Below the pieces are notes generated by a model. That model saw only the letters and a list, made by a program, of their open reading frames with translations, was not told where the DNA came from and searched no databases. This document shows positions 1 through 8,229 of a stretch of DNA of 61,064 bases, one piece after another. The DNA comes from Prolixibacteraceae bacterium. Its GTDB lineage: Bacteria > Bacteroidota > Bacteroidia > Bacteroidales > Prolixibacteraceae. The position numbers and the translations under genes were made by a program. The stretch is from positions 1 through 61,064 of the forward strand of contig JARKOX010000166.1 of NCBI GenBank assembly GCA_029975525.1. Direction: 5' to 3'. Numbering within the stretch: the first letter of the stretch is position 1; every line of letters starts with the position of its first letter.

Positions 1-314
1 GCAGGCTGAGTTGATTGTGATGAACTACTATTTATGAGATGTAATTTAAGCCCGTTGTTGTCGATCCGTCGCACCTATAATTTAAGCCGAGACCTTTAAT
101 TGTGTCCGATTTTTTTTATACTTTTCGTTTTGCGGATTATATTAATCTTCCGAAAATTAAGTATTTTAAAGAATCTTTAAAATAGGTGATTGATGTTTGT
201 TAACATTTAATGCAATTAAGTTTCTATTGTTTTTTTCATTGTACACTTTTCGATATTTTTAGTTGTTTGATAAAGCTAAAAGAAATGAAGTTTGAAATAA
301 ATGTTTTACAATAT
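1..314. other. AT-rich intergenic leader with a short direct repeat
   Basis: No gene is visible. An 11-bp direct repeat, TAATTTAAGCC, occurs at 42-52 and 78-88. A weak Bacteroidota-type promoter can be drawn as TTG at 100-102 and TACTTTTC at 119-126 (16-bp spacing, one mismatch in the -7 box), pointing at the hydrolase gene at 315. The upstream neighbour lies outside the window. Confidence 0.3.
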
Positions 315-2501
315 ATGATGAGAGTAAGGTTTGTCCTTTGTTGTGTTGTCCAGATACTGGTTTGGAATAGTGTTTCACTTAATGTGAGTGCTCAGGATAA
401 GCAGGATTTTTTTAAAAGCTGGCACCACCACAAAGGCGCTCCCTTCTCTTTGTATGAGCATCTGAGTGGTATTGCCTGCGGACAGCTGGCGCAGCGGGAG
501 GCGGAAGCCGGGAAGTTGCAGTCGCTCGGCGACTGGCAGCAGCGGCAGCAGACCATCCGCGAAACGCTGGAGGAAATTGTGGGTCCGTTTCCTGCAAAAA
601 CGGTCCTGAATGCCCGTGTGATGCGGACGATTGAAAAAGAGGGCTACCGGGTTGAACAGATCGTTTTTGAGTCGCAGCCCCGGTTTTATGTGACGGCTTC
701 GCTTTACCTGCCTGCCGGACTGAAGCAGCAGGCTCCGGCGGTGATTTACTGCAGCGGCCACAATGCCACCGGCTACCGTTCGGAGGTGTACCAGCGCGTT
801 ATCCTCAACCTGGTTAAGAAACGATTTGTCGTTTTGGCATTTGACCCGGTGGGGCAGGGCGAACGGTTGGAATATTCCGATCCGGCGACCGGTCAGTCCA
901 TTGTTGGCGGGCCTACCAAAGAACACTCCGTGGCAGGGGCGCAGGCCTTTATTACCGGCAGTTCGCAGGCGCGTTACATGATCTGGGACGGCATCCGGGC
1001 GGTAGATTACCTCCTCACCCGGAAAGAGGTGGACCCGGCCAGGATCGGAATTACCGGCCGGTCGGGTGGTGGAACCCAATCGGCATATATTGCAGCCCTC
1101 GACGAGCGGATTTATGCCGCCGCTCCGGAATGTTATATCACCAACTTTAAAAGGCTGCTTCAGTCGATAGGCCCGCAGGATGCCGAGCAAAACCTTTTCC
1201 ATGGAATTGCCCGCGGTATCGACCATCCCGATTTTCTGGCGGTGCGGGCGCCCAAGCCGGCCCTGGTGATCACTACTACCAACGATTTTTTCAGCATGCA
1301 GGGAGCCCGGGAAACCGCCCGACAGGTGGCGCGTATTTACGCCGCTTATAACCAAAGCGAAAATTTCAGCCTGACCGAAGATTACGGCGGTCACGAGTCG
1401 ACCCGGAAGAACCGCGAGGCGATGTATGCCTTTTTTCAGCAGCATCTGCAAAACCCCGGATACGCCGGCGAAGAGGAGGTTTTATTGCTGACGCCGGAGG
1501 AGTTGCGGGTAACGGCTACCGGCCAGGTGGCCACGGCGCTGCAAAGCGAAACGGTTTTCAGCCTCAACCGGCAGGAGTCGGCAAAATTGCAGGAGAAGCT
1601 GCAGGAGGGCAGGAAAAATCCGGATATTCACCTGCCGGCAGCGCTTCGTTCGGCGCGGCAGCTTTCAGGATACCAGGATCCTTCGGAACCGGAAGAGCCG
1701 GTATTTGCCGGAAATATCAAAGGAGAGGGCTACACGGTAGAAAAATATTTTGTGGTTGGCGAGGGCGGTTGTGGATTGCCGTATTGGCTTTATGTGCCGG
1801 AAAAGCCAAACCGCAAAGCGCTGGTTTTTATTCATCCTGCCGGAAAAGAGGCCGATTCGTCCCGGCTCGTTTTGCTCCGCCGGCTGGCGGAAGATGGTTT
1901 TACGGTTCTGGCACCCGACCTGCCCGGTACCGGCGAGACACAACCCGCGGGCTACAGCGGCGACTCTTTTATTGGCGGTGTCTGGTATAACCTCTGGTAC
2001 ACTTCTGTGCTGACCGGCAGGAGCCTTGCCGGAATCCGGGCGGGCGATCTGGTGCGGCTGGTCCGCCTGCTGGAGCGAAATCCGGGGATTGCTGAAATTG
2101 CCGCCGTGGCCGAAGGTTCCATGTCGCCGGTGTTGCTGCATGCCGCAGCTTTTTGTCCCTCCATCTCCCGCGTGGCGCTGATCGGTCCGTTGGTGTCGTA
2201 CCATTCGGTTGTGGCCAGCCGGGATTATGCTCCGGAGTTTATTCCCAATTGCGTTGCCGGGGCGCTGACAGGTTACGATCTGCCCGACCTGGCGGCTACT
2301 CTGGCTCCCCGGCCATTGCTGATGATGAATGTGAAAGACGGAACGAACCAGGTTGCCGGCCAACCGCAACTCGACCGGGAACTGGCCGTGGTGAAGGCTT
2401 CTTACCAGCTGAAAGGGGTTGAATCCCGCTTGCAGGTTTTACACGCTGACCGTGAAAAACAACTGGAACAGTTTGTTGCAGACTGGCTGAGGGGAGAGTA
2501 G
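315..2501 (+). CDS. secreted tandem alpha/beta-hydrolase (acetyl xylan esterase-like)
   Basis: Predicted exported esterase or peptidase of the alpha/beta-hydrolase fold. From ATG 315 the protein has 728 residues and opens with a signal peptide ending near VSAQ; in-frame starts at 210 and 285 would add residues in front of that signal and are less likely. The first hydrolase domain carries the nucleophile elbow GRSGG (S250), D324 in TTTNDFF and H360 in GGHES, a plausible catalytic triad. A second hydrolase-like domain fills about residues 480-728, but its elbow reads AEGSMS and lacks the glycines of GxSxG, so it may be inactive. Substrate is not known; acetylated polysaccharide is an inference from family resemblance. 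It is a single-gene unit, convergent with mutS2. Confidence 0.75.
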   Translation: MMRVRFVLCCVVQILVWNSVSLNVSAQDKQDFFKSWHHHKGAPFSLYEHLSGIACGQLAQREAEAGKLQSLGDWQQRQQTIRETLEEIVGPFPAKTVLNARVMRTIEKEGYRVEQIVFESQPRFYVTASLYLPAGLKQQAPAVIYCSGHNATGYRSEVYQRVILNLVKKRFVVLAFDPVGQGERLEYSDPATGQSIVGGPTKEHSVAGAQAFITGSSQARYMIWDGIRAVDYLLTRKEVDPARIGITGRSGGGTQSAYIAALDERIYAAAPECYITNFKRLLQSIGPQDAEQNLFHGIARGIDHPDFLAVRAPKPALVITTTNDFFSMQGARETARQVARIYAAYNQSENFSLTEDYGGHESTRKNREAMYAFFQQHLQNPGYAGEEEVLLLTPEELRVTATGQVATALQSETVFSLNRQESAKLQEKLQEGRKNPDIHLPAALRSARQLSGYQDPSEPEEPVFAGNIKGEGYTVEKYFVVGEGGCGLPYWLYVPEKPNRKALVFIHPAGKEADSSRLVLLRRLAEDGFTVLAPDLPGTGETQPAGYSGDSFIGGVWYNLWYTSVLTGRSLAGIRAGDLVRLVRLLERNPGIAEIAAVAEGSMSPVLLHAAAFCPSISRVALIGPLVSYHSVVASRDYAPEFIPNCVAGALTGYDLPDLAATLAPRPLLMMNVKDGTNQVAGQPQLDRELAVVKASYQLKGVESRLQVLHADREKQLEQFVADWLRGE

Positions 2502-2565
2502 AAAGCTTGTTTTTGATCCGAAAGTTAAAGACGAACAGGCTGTTTTCAGGAAAGTTTTGCGGATT

Positions 2566-5055
2566 TTAAAGGGCCAGTTGTACCACCGTAATCCCGGCGC
2601 CGCCAAACTGAACGTGTTCATCCTGAAAAGAGGCGACCATCGGTTCTGATTTGAGGTAGGCCCGGATCATCTCTTTCAGGATACCGTGTCCTTTTCCGTG
2701 GAGAATACGTAGCTGTCCCACTTCAAACATAATCGCTTCGTCGATGAAGGTTTGGATGTTGGCGATGGCCTCTTCGGCGCGTTGTCCGCGGATATCAATC
2801 TCTGGTTTGAAGCTGAGGCGCCGCTCGCTCAGGTCGCTGAGGAAGGACGAGCGCGGCTGTTTCTGTTCGCGCTGGATCTTTTTTGCTTCGTTGTTGCTCA
2901 CCTTTTCGATATTTTTTACCGGCAGGGTGGTGATCAGTTGGCCAAAAGCAACCACGGCATTTTTGTCGGAAAGTTCGATCAGCTCGCCGGTGGTGTCCTG
3001 TCCTTTTATGCGCACTTTGTCGCCGGGAGAGAGCGTTTCGGGCGCCGGTTTTGGAGCGCCGGTTTTGGCAGTCTGGCTTTCGGGGCGGTTTTGGTTACGC
3101 CGTTTTTCGCGCTGCAGGAGTTTTTCCATTTTTTTGGCAATCTGCCCGTCTTCGGGCAACTCCTGCCGGGTGACGGTCTCTTTCAGCGTTTCGAGCTGTT
3201 TGCGGACGTTTTTGGTGCGTTCCTTTTCGGCCTGTGCTTCGCGGATCTCTCGAACGGTATTTTCAATGGTTTTGTTAACGCCGTTCAGCAGCTGGCGCGC
3301 CTCTTCCTTGGCCTGACTCAGGATCTCTTTGCGCAGTTGCCGGATCTCCTGCAGCTCTTTTTCATACTGGCCGGCCATCTGGTCCAGGTTTTTTTCGACC
3401 TGGTGGATTTTCTGGCGTTTGGTCTCCCAGTAGTGTTTGTCGCGGGTGATCGAACGCAGGTTTTTGTCGAAGTCGATATGTTTTTTTCCCACTTTTTCGG
3501 TGGCTTCCTGCAGGATCTCTTCGGGAAGGCCGATTTTACGGGCAATTTCGAAAGCAAAAGAGCTGCCTGGTTTCCCGATCTCCAGCCGGAAGAGCGGGTC
3601 CATTTTGTGGGAGTCGTAAAGCATGGCGCCATTTACCACGCCGGGAGTTGACGAGGCGAAATGTTTCAGGTTGGTGTAGTGGGTGGTGATGACGCCAAAA
3701 GTTTGCAGCTCATTCAGCCTTTTCAGGATCGACTCGGCGATGGCGCCGCCTAGCATCGGCTCGGTCCCGGTACCGAATTCGTCGATCAGAATCAGCGTGC
3801 GCGGCGTGCTGTGACGCACAAAGAATTTCATATTCAGCAGGTGCGAACTGTAGGTGCTGAGGTCGTTTTCGATCGACTGCTCGTCGCCGATGTCGATGAA
3901 AATCTGCTGAAAGAGGCCGGTTTTGCTGCCCTCCTGGATCGGGATGAGCAGCCCGTTTTGCAGCATGTACTGTAGTAGTCCTACTGTTTTGAGACAAACC
4001 GATTTTCCGCCGGCATTGGGACCCGATATCACCAGCAGGTGCTCCCCGGCGGTAAGCGTGATGTCGAGGGGAACAATTTTACGGTTTTCACGGCGCAGCG
4101 ACAGCATCAGCAGCGGATGAACCGCCTGTTTCCAGTTGAGGAGGCTCTGGTCCGAAAAGTCGGGTTTGATGGCATTAAACTCGGCCGCCAGCAACGCTTT
4201 GGCCCGGATGAAGTCGATCTCGCCCAGAAATTCGCAGGAGTAGATCAAATCGTCGATGTAGGGGCGGATGTCGCTGGCAAAAACCGTGAGGATGCGGATG
4301 ATTTCGCGGCGTTCGGCATATTCCAGTTCGCGGATTTCATTGTTCATCTCCACAATTTCCGACGGCTCCACATACGAGGTTTTGCCGGTAGCCGACTCGT
4401 CGTAGACAATCCCTTTCAGCTTTCGTTTAAAAGCCGAAGCAACGGGAATCACCGCGCGCCCGTCGCGGATCACTACCGAAGCGTCGTCGTCAACCAGCCC
4501 GTCGACACGCGCCTGTTTCAGGATCGATTGCAGCCGTTTCGAAATCGAAGACTGCAGCAGCAGCATCTCTTTGCGGATGCGCGCCAGATCGGGGGAGGCG
4601 TTGTCGCGGATCTTCCCGAACTTGTTCAGGATGCCGTCGATACGTTCGTAAATGTAGGGGTAGATCTGGATTTGCGAAGCTTTGCGGTAGAGGAGGGGCA
4701 GGATCTCCTGTTTTTCGGGATTGAAAAAAGCAACAATGGCGCGCAGGGTTTCGAGCGACCGTTTCAGGTCGAACAGCTCTTCCACTTCCAGAAAACGGCC
4801 TTCGAGCCTGATTTTGGCGAGGGCGCCCCGCACATCAAAATAGTTGCTGGTGGGAAAATGGTTAAACTCCCGCAGGATGCGGCAGAATTCGTCGGTTTCG
4901 CCCAACAGCCGGCTGATGGTTTCAAAGCTGGTTTGAAACTGCATGTGTTCCACCTCTTCCTCGCCCAGCGGACTGAGGCATCGGGCGCAGAGTAACTCGC
5001 GGATTCGGTCAAAGCCGATTTTTACTTCGAAATTTTCGGGATAAATCCCCTGCAT
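2566..5055 (-). CDS. mutS2: endonuclease MutS2
   Basis: MutS2-family ATPase/nuclease of 829 residues, the usual length. The core carries a Walker A motif, SGPNAGGKS near residue 345, followed by the MutS-type ATPase with DEFGTGTEP. Next come a long charged coiled coil (about 510-640), a KOW-like stretch, and a C-terminal Smr domain with IDIRGQRAEEA and LRILHGKGHG. The family is known for suppressing recombination and for acting on collided ribosomes; which role applies here cannot be read from sequence. The N-terminal mismatch-recognition domain of MutS is absent, as expected. The gene is convergent with the hydrolase at 315 and follows fumarase on the same strand after a hairpin. Confidence 0.95.
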   Translation of the reverse strand: MQGIYPENFEVKIGFDRIRELLCARCLSPLGEEEVEHMQFQTSFETISRLLGETDEFCRILREFNHFPTSNYFDVRGALAKIRLEGRFLEVEELFDLKRSLETLRAIVAFFNPEKQEILPLLYRKASQIQIYPYIYERIDGILNKFGKIRDNASPDLARIRKEMLLLQSSISKRLQSILKQARVDGLVDDDASVVIRDGRAVIPVASAFKRKLKGIVYDESATGKTSYVEPSEIVEMNNEIRELEYAERREIIRILTVFASDIRPYIDDLIYSCEFLGEIDFIRAKALLAAEFNAIKPDFSDQSLLNWKQAVHPLLMLSLRRENRKIVPLDITLTAGEHLLVISGPNAGGKSVCLKTVGLLQYMLQNGLLIPIQEGSKTGLFQQIFIDIGDEQSIENDLSTYSSHLLNMKFFVRHSTPRTLILIDEFGTGTEPMLGGAIAESILKRLNELQTFGVITTHYTNLKHFASSTPGVVNGAMLYDSHKMDPLFRLEIGKPGSSFAFEIARKIGLPEEILQEATEKVGKKHIDFDKNLRSITRDKHYWETKRQKIHQVEKNLDQMAGQYEKELQEIRQLRKEILSQAKEEARQLLNGVNKTIENTVREIREAQAEKERTKNVRKQLETLKETVTRQELPEDGQIAKKMEKLLQREKRRNQNRPESQTAKTGAPKPAPETLSPGDKVRIKGQDTTGELIELSDKNAVVAFGQLITTLPVKNIEKVSNNEAKKIQREQKQPRSSFLSDLSERRLSFKPEIDIRGQRAEEAIANIQTFIDEAIMFEVGQLRILHGKGHGILKEMIRAYLKSEPMVASFQDEHVQFGGAGITVVQLAL

Positions 5056-5104
5056 GTGAATATTGACAAGTTAAGTGAAACAGAAGCCGGGCTGGTGAAA
5101 GCAG

Positions 5105-5140
5105 GCAGGGGTTCCGGAGTCTGTTTCCGGAACTCCCTGC
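5105..5140 (-). terminator. stem-loop after fumarase gene
   Basis: Arms GCAGGGGTTCCGGA (5105-5118) and TCCGGAACTCCCTGC (5126-5140) pair with one bulge around a 7-nt loop, starting 8 bases past the fumarase stop codon. There is no clear T-run on the minus strand, so this may be a weak or factor-assisted terminator, or a processing hairpin between fumarase and mutS2. Confidence 0.5.
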
Positions 5141-5147
5141 AAGGTTA

Positions 5148-6761
5148 CTATTTTTTCTTCATCTCTTCGAAAAAGTCATTCCCTTTGTCATCGACAATGA
5201 TAAAGGCCGGGAAGTTTTCGACCCTGATCTTGCGGATGGCTTCCATGCCCAGGTCTTCAAAATCAACCAGCTCTACCGATTTGATGCTCTCTTTGGCCAG
5301 GATGGCTGCGGGGCCGCCGATGGAGCCGAGGTAGAAACCACCGTGTTTTTTACAGGCGTCGGTAACCTGTTGCGAGCGGTTTCCTTTGGCCAGCATGATC
5401 ATCGATCCGCCCAGGCTCTGGAAGAGGTCCACGTAGGGATCCATACGGCCGGCCGTGGTGGGGCCGAAACTTCCCGAGGCCATTCCTTTCGGTGTTTTGG
5501 CTGGTCCGGCATAATAAACCGGGTGGTTTTTGAAATATTCGGGCATCGGCTTTCCTTCGTCGATCATCTTTTTAAGCTGTGCGTGGGCAATGTCGCGGGC
5601 CACGATAAGGGTGCCTTTCAGGTTGAGGCGGGTTTTGACCGGGTATTTGCTCAGTTCGGCCAGCACCTCCTTCATCGGGCGGTCGAGGTCGATATCCACA
5701 GCGGGCTGCAGGTGGGGCGCCTCTTTCGGCAGGAAACGGGCCGGGTTCTTTTCCAGCGCTTCCAGGAAAATTCCCTCTTCGGTGATTTTGGCCCTGATGT
5801 TACGGTCGGCGCTGCAGCTGACGCCAATTCCGACGGGGCAGGAGGCGGCATGGCGCGGCAGACGGATCACCCGTACGTCGTGCACAAAGTATTTTCCGCC
5901 AAACTGGGCGCCGATTCCGCTTTCGCGGCAGATTTTTTCGATGCGGGCTTCCCATTCCAGGTCGCGGAAAGCTTGTCCGCCGGCGTTACCTTCGGCCGGC
6001 AGGTGGTCGTAGTAGCCCGCCGAGGCTTTTTTTACAGCCGTGAGCGTAGCTTCGGCCGAGGTGCCGCCAATGACGACAGCCAGGTGGTAGGGCGGACAGG
6101 CCGACGTGCCCAGGTCCATGATCTTTTCCTGGATAAATTTTGTCAGGTTCTCTTCGGTCAGCAGCGACTTGGTCTGCTGGTAAAGGAATGTTTTGTTGGC
6201 CGATCCGCCTCCTTTGGTGATGAAGAGGAATTCATATTCGTTACCTTGTTCGGCGTAGATGTCGATTTGAGCTGGCAGGTTGGTGCCGGTGTTTTTTTCG
6301 TCCATCATGGTGAAGGGGACTACCATCGAGTAACGCAGGTTGCGGTCGCGGTAGGTTTCAAAGATCCCTTTCGACAGATGGCAGGCATCATTTGCGCCGG
6401 TAAACACATTTTCGCCTTTTTTGCCCATGACAATGGCGGTGCCGGTATCCTGGCAGGTAGGCAGTTCGCCTTCGGCCGAAACCACCTGGTTGAGCAGCAT
6501 GGTGTGGGCTACAAAGCGGTCGTTGTCGGTAGCTTCCGGGTCTTTCAGAATGTCGGCAAGCTTTTGCAGGTGCGAAGCCCGCAGGTAAAACGACACGTCG
6601 GTGAAAGCTTCGCGGGCCAACAGTTCCAGGCCTTCGGGAGCAACTTTCAGGATTTTCCGGCCATCCACTTCGGTGGTCGAAACATATTCCCTGGTCAGCA
6701 ACCGGTACTCCGTTGTGTCCTGCTGTACCGGAAATGGTTTTTGATAATTGAAGTCTGCCAT
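5148..6761 (-). CDS. fumA: class I fumarate hydratase
   Basis: Converts fumarate and water to malate in the TCA cycle and its reductive branch; cytoplasmic, oxygen-sensitive [4Fe-4S] enzyme. The 537-residue protein has the alpha and beta parts fused, as in E. coli FumA/FumB. The three expected cluster cysteines are visible in PTCQDTGTA (near 103), TSACPPYH (near 221) and VSCSADRN (near 315). The C-terminal beta domain has [18 protein letters not shown] and [10 protein letters not shown]. It appears to be monocistronic, with a promoter candidate about 45 bp upstream. Class I against class II is certain from these motifs; a related tartrate dehydratase role cannot be fully excluded. Confidence 0.93.
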   Translation of the reverse strand: MADFNYQKPFPVQQDTTEYRLLTREYVSTTEVDGRKILKVAPEGLELLAREAFTDVSFYLRASHLQKLADILKDPEATDNDRFVAHTMLLNQVVSAEGELPTCQDTGTAIVMGKKGENVFTGANDACHLSKGIFETYRDRNLRYSMVVPFTMMDEKNTGTNLPAQIDIYAEQGNEYEFLFITKGGGSANKTFLYQQTKSLLTEENLTKFIQEKIMDLGTSACPPYHLAVVIGGTSAEATLTAVKKASAGYYDHLPAEGNAGGQAFRDLEWEARIEKICRESGIGAQFGGKYFVHDVRVIRLPRHAASCPVGIGVSCSADRNIRAKITEEGIFLEALEKNPARFLPKEAPHLQPAVDIDLDRPMKEVLAELSKYPVKTRLNLKGTLIVARDIAHAQLKKMIDEGKPMPEYFKNHPVYYAGPAKTPKGMASGSFGPTTAGRMDPYVDLFQSLGGSMIMLAKGNRSQQVTDACKKHGGFYLGSIGGPAAILAKESIKSVELVDFEDLGMEAIRKIRVENFPAFIIVDDKGNDFFEEMKKK

Positions 6762-6803
6762 ATTTTCAATTTTTGCGTTACAATTGTAGTTTCAGTTCTT
6801 GGA

Positions 6804-6834
6804 CAAAGATAACACTAATCGGCACGAGCTGAAA
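6804..6834 (-). promoter_or_regulatory. Bacteroidota promoter for fumarase gene
   Basis: On the minus strand TTTC (6834-6831), 19 bp, then TATCTTTG (6811-6804). The -7 box matches TAnnTTTG perfectly and the -33 box has one mismatch to TTTG. Transcription would start about 35 bases before the fumarase ATG. Confidence 0.6.
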
Positions 6835-6927
6835 TAAAACCCCCGCGGCCCGGCGAAAAATAGCTTTTAGGTAAAAATTACCCGCCCTGCAGCAGGTTCG
6901 GAAATGCCGAAGCGGCGCTGTCCGGGA

Positions 6928-7911
6928 TTATCCGGAAACAGGCTGCGCGTAGGAATGGCTTCTTTGGCGAAGATAGAGTTCGAACCGGCGTGCCCAGACG
7001 TAGAGGAGGGCAAGAAAAAAGCGGGGAAAGATGAGCCAGGGGATGCTGAATCCGACGGCGACAAACAGCAGCGGGTCTTCCAGCTGCGAGTGCGAAATGG
7101 CGATGTGGTGGTTGAGCAGATCGGCCTCTTCGCGGCTCAGTTTGCCCTCTTCGGATTGGCTGATCATAATGGCGCCGCCATAAGAAAGGCCGAGGGTGTA
7201 AGCCACCATCCACAAAAAGCCGGTTTGCGACGGAAGCCCCATGACCCGCAGCAGCGGATGAAGCGGCTTTACCAGCCATTCGAGCACCTTGAGTTCGCTC
7301 AGCAGTTTTTGAACAATCAGCAGCAGGTTAACCAGCACCACAATTTTTATCGAAGTAATGGAGATGGCCTTGAGCCAGTCAAGGAATGCCGCCGTAAAAT
7401 TTTGCTGTACCGGCGCACTTCCCGAAAGGATCTCGCCCGGCTGGGCCGGTAACACCAGATTGAGCAGCCAGGCTGCCAGAAAGCTGGCCGAGAGGCGCAC
7501 CAGAATCATCCGCAGGGCCGACGAACCGGTTTTGCGCTGGATGCCGGTTTCTACAATCAGCGCATGGGCGATCAGGCACATGTTGGCAAGGATCAACCCT
7601 TCGCGCGCCGGAATCCCCAGCGTTGACATGACGGCGATTGACGAATAGATGTTGGTGAAAAAGCTGGTGATCAGCACCACCGAGGCGCTCCCCGACAGGC
7701 CAAACCAGTTAAAAAAGGGAGCGACCAGCCGGGCGATTTCGGCCAGAATTCCCAGGTAGTCGATCAGGAACACGGCAAAAGAGACGGGGATGGTAAGCTT
7801 CAGCAGCCAGACGGAAGTTCTGGTTCCCTGCGGAATTGCCGCGCGGATGGCGCGCCGCAGTATGCCTTCGTTGTTCGGGGAAGCCGTTTCTTCCCGTAAG
7901 TTTTGCATCAT
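6928..7911 (-). CDS. nucleoside-recognition (Gate) domain membrane protein
   Basis: Integral membrane protein of 327 residues with two Gate-type halves, about residues 38-150 and 165-290, each with several hydrophobic helices. It resembles the SpmA/SpmB and YjiH group found in spore formers and, without sporulation, in many Bacteroidota. The family is linked to nucleoside or small-solute movement across the inner membrane, but no substrate is established. It starts with a charged 25-residue cytoplasmic tail. Candidate -7 boxes for its own promoter, CAAAATTA and CAAAACTA on the plus strand, lie at 7929-7944. The ABC permease upstream is separated by 260 bp containing a repeat, so it is probably transcribed alone. 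Confidence 0.75.
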   Translation of the reverse strand: MMQNLREETASPNNEGILRRAIRAAIPQGTRTSVWLLKLTIPVSFAVFLIDYLGILAEIARLVAPFFNWFGLSGSASVVLITSFFTNIYSSIAVMSTLGIPAREGLILANMCLIAHALIVETGIQRKTGSSALRMILVRLSASFLAAWLLNLVLPAQPGEILSGSAPVQQNFTAAFLDWLKAISITSIKIVVLVNLLLIVQKLLSELKVLEWLVKPLHPLLRVMGLPSQTGFLWMVAYTLGLSYGGAIMISQSEEGKLSREEADLLNHHIAISHSQLEDPLLFVAVGFSIPWLIFPRFFLALLYVWARRFELYLRQRSHSYAQPVSG

Positions 7912-8010
7912 GTTACTTTTTTCAGCGGCAAAATTACAAAACTATCGGCGCGAAGTGTCGTCGTTTTTATTTTTCACCAGATTGCCCACAGGAGTATTTT
8001 GTCTGCTTTA

Positions 8011-8229
8011 TTCATCAGGCAGCTCCTTTATTGGTTTCCCGTGGCTGCATTCCAAAGCCCCTCTAAATCTCCCCCAAAGGGAGACTTTTGAGATGGTGTA
8101 TGTTTCTTTTCCCATGCACTTTTTTAAGCCCCTTCAGGGAGTTGCCTGCCTGCAGCAGGCAGGGGTGAAAACTATTCGTACTTCAGTGCCTCCACGGGGT
8201 TGCGGGTTGCCGCGCGCCAGCTTTGCCAG
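8011..8229. repeat. direct repeat copy 1, downstream of permease 2
   Basis: Matches 13721-13939 at a constant offset of 5710 bp. Over the noncoding part (8011-8171) I count about 10 substitutions and no net indel, roughly 94% identity; similarity runs on through the last 19 codons of the permease. It contains two stems: CTCCC-GGGAG around an A-rich loop near 8070-8084, and the 19-nt palindrome CCTGCCTGC-A-GCAGGCAGG at 8145-8163. Most differences between copies fall outside stems or in loops. It may act as an operon-end terminator, but both copies follow a permease stop codon. Confidence 0.85.

Noticed and set aside
375-1451. Open frame of 358 codons opposite the hydrolase gene
   Set aside because: Shadow of a GC-rich gene; the plus-strand protein has a signal peptide and catalytic motifs.
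4039-4995. Open frame opposite mutS2
   Set aside because: No domain or start context; mutS2 is complete on the other strand.
5343-6812. Long open frame antisense to fumarase (489 codons, plus strand)
   Set aside because: Composition is that of a shadow of the fumarase codons; no recognisable domain, and the minus-strand enzyme is certain.
6970-6990. GTTCGA, a tRNA T-loop-like string
   Set aside because: It lies inside the Gate-protein gene and no acceptor or anticodon stems can be formed around it.
8011-8171. Repeat as an insertion sequence
   Set aside because: No transposase, no target duplication and no terminal inverted repeats at its edges.
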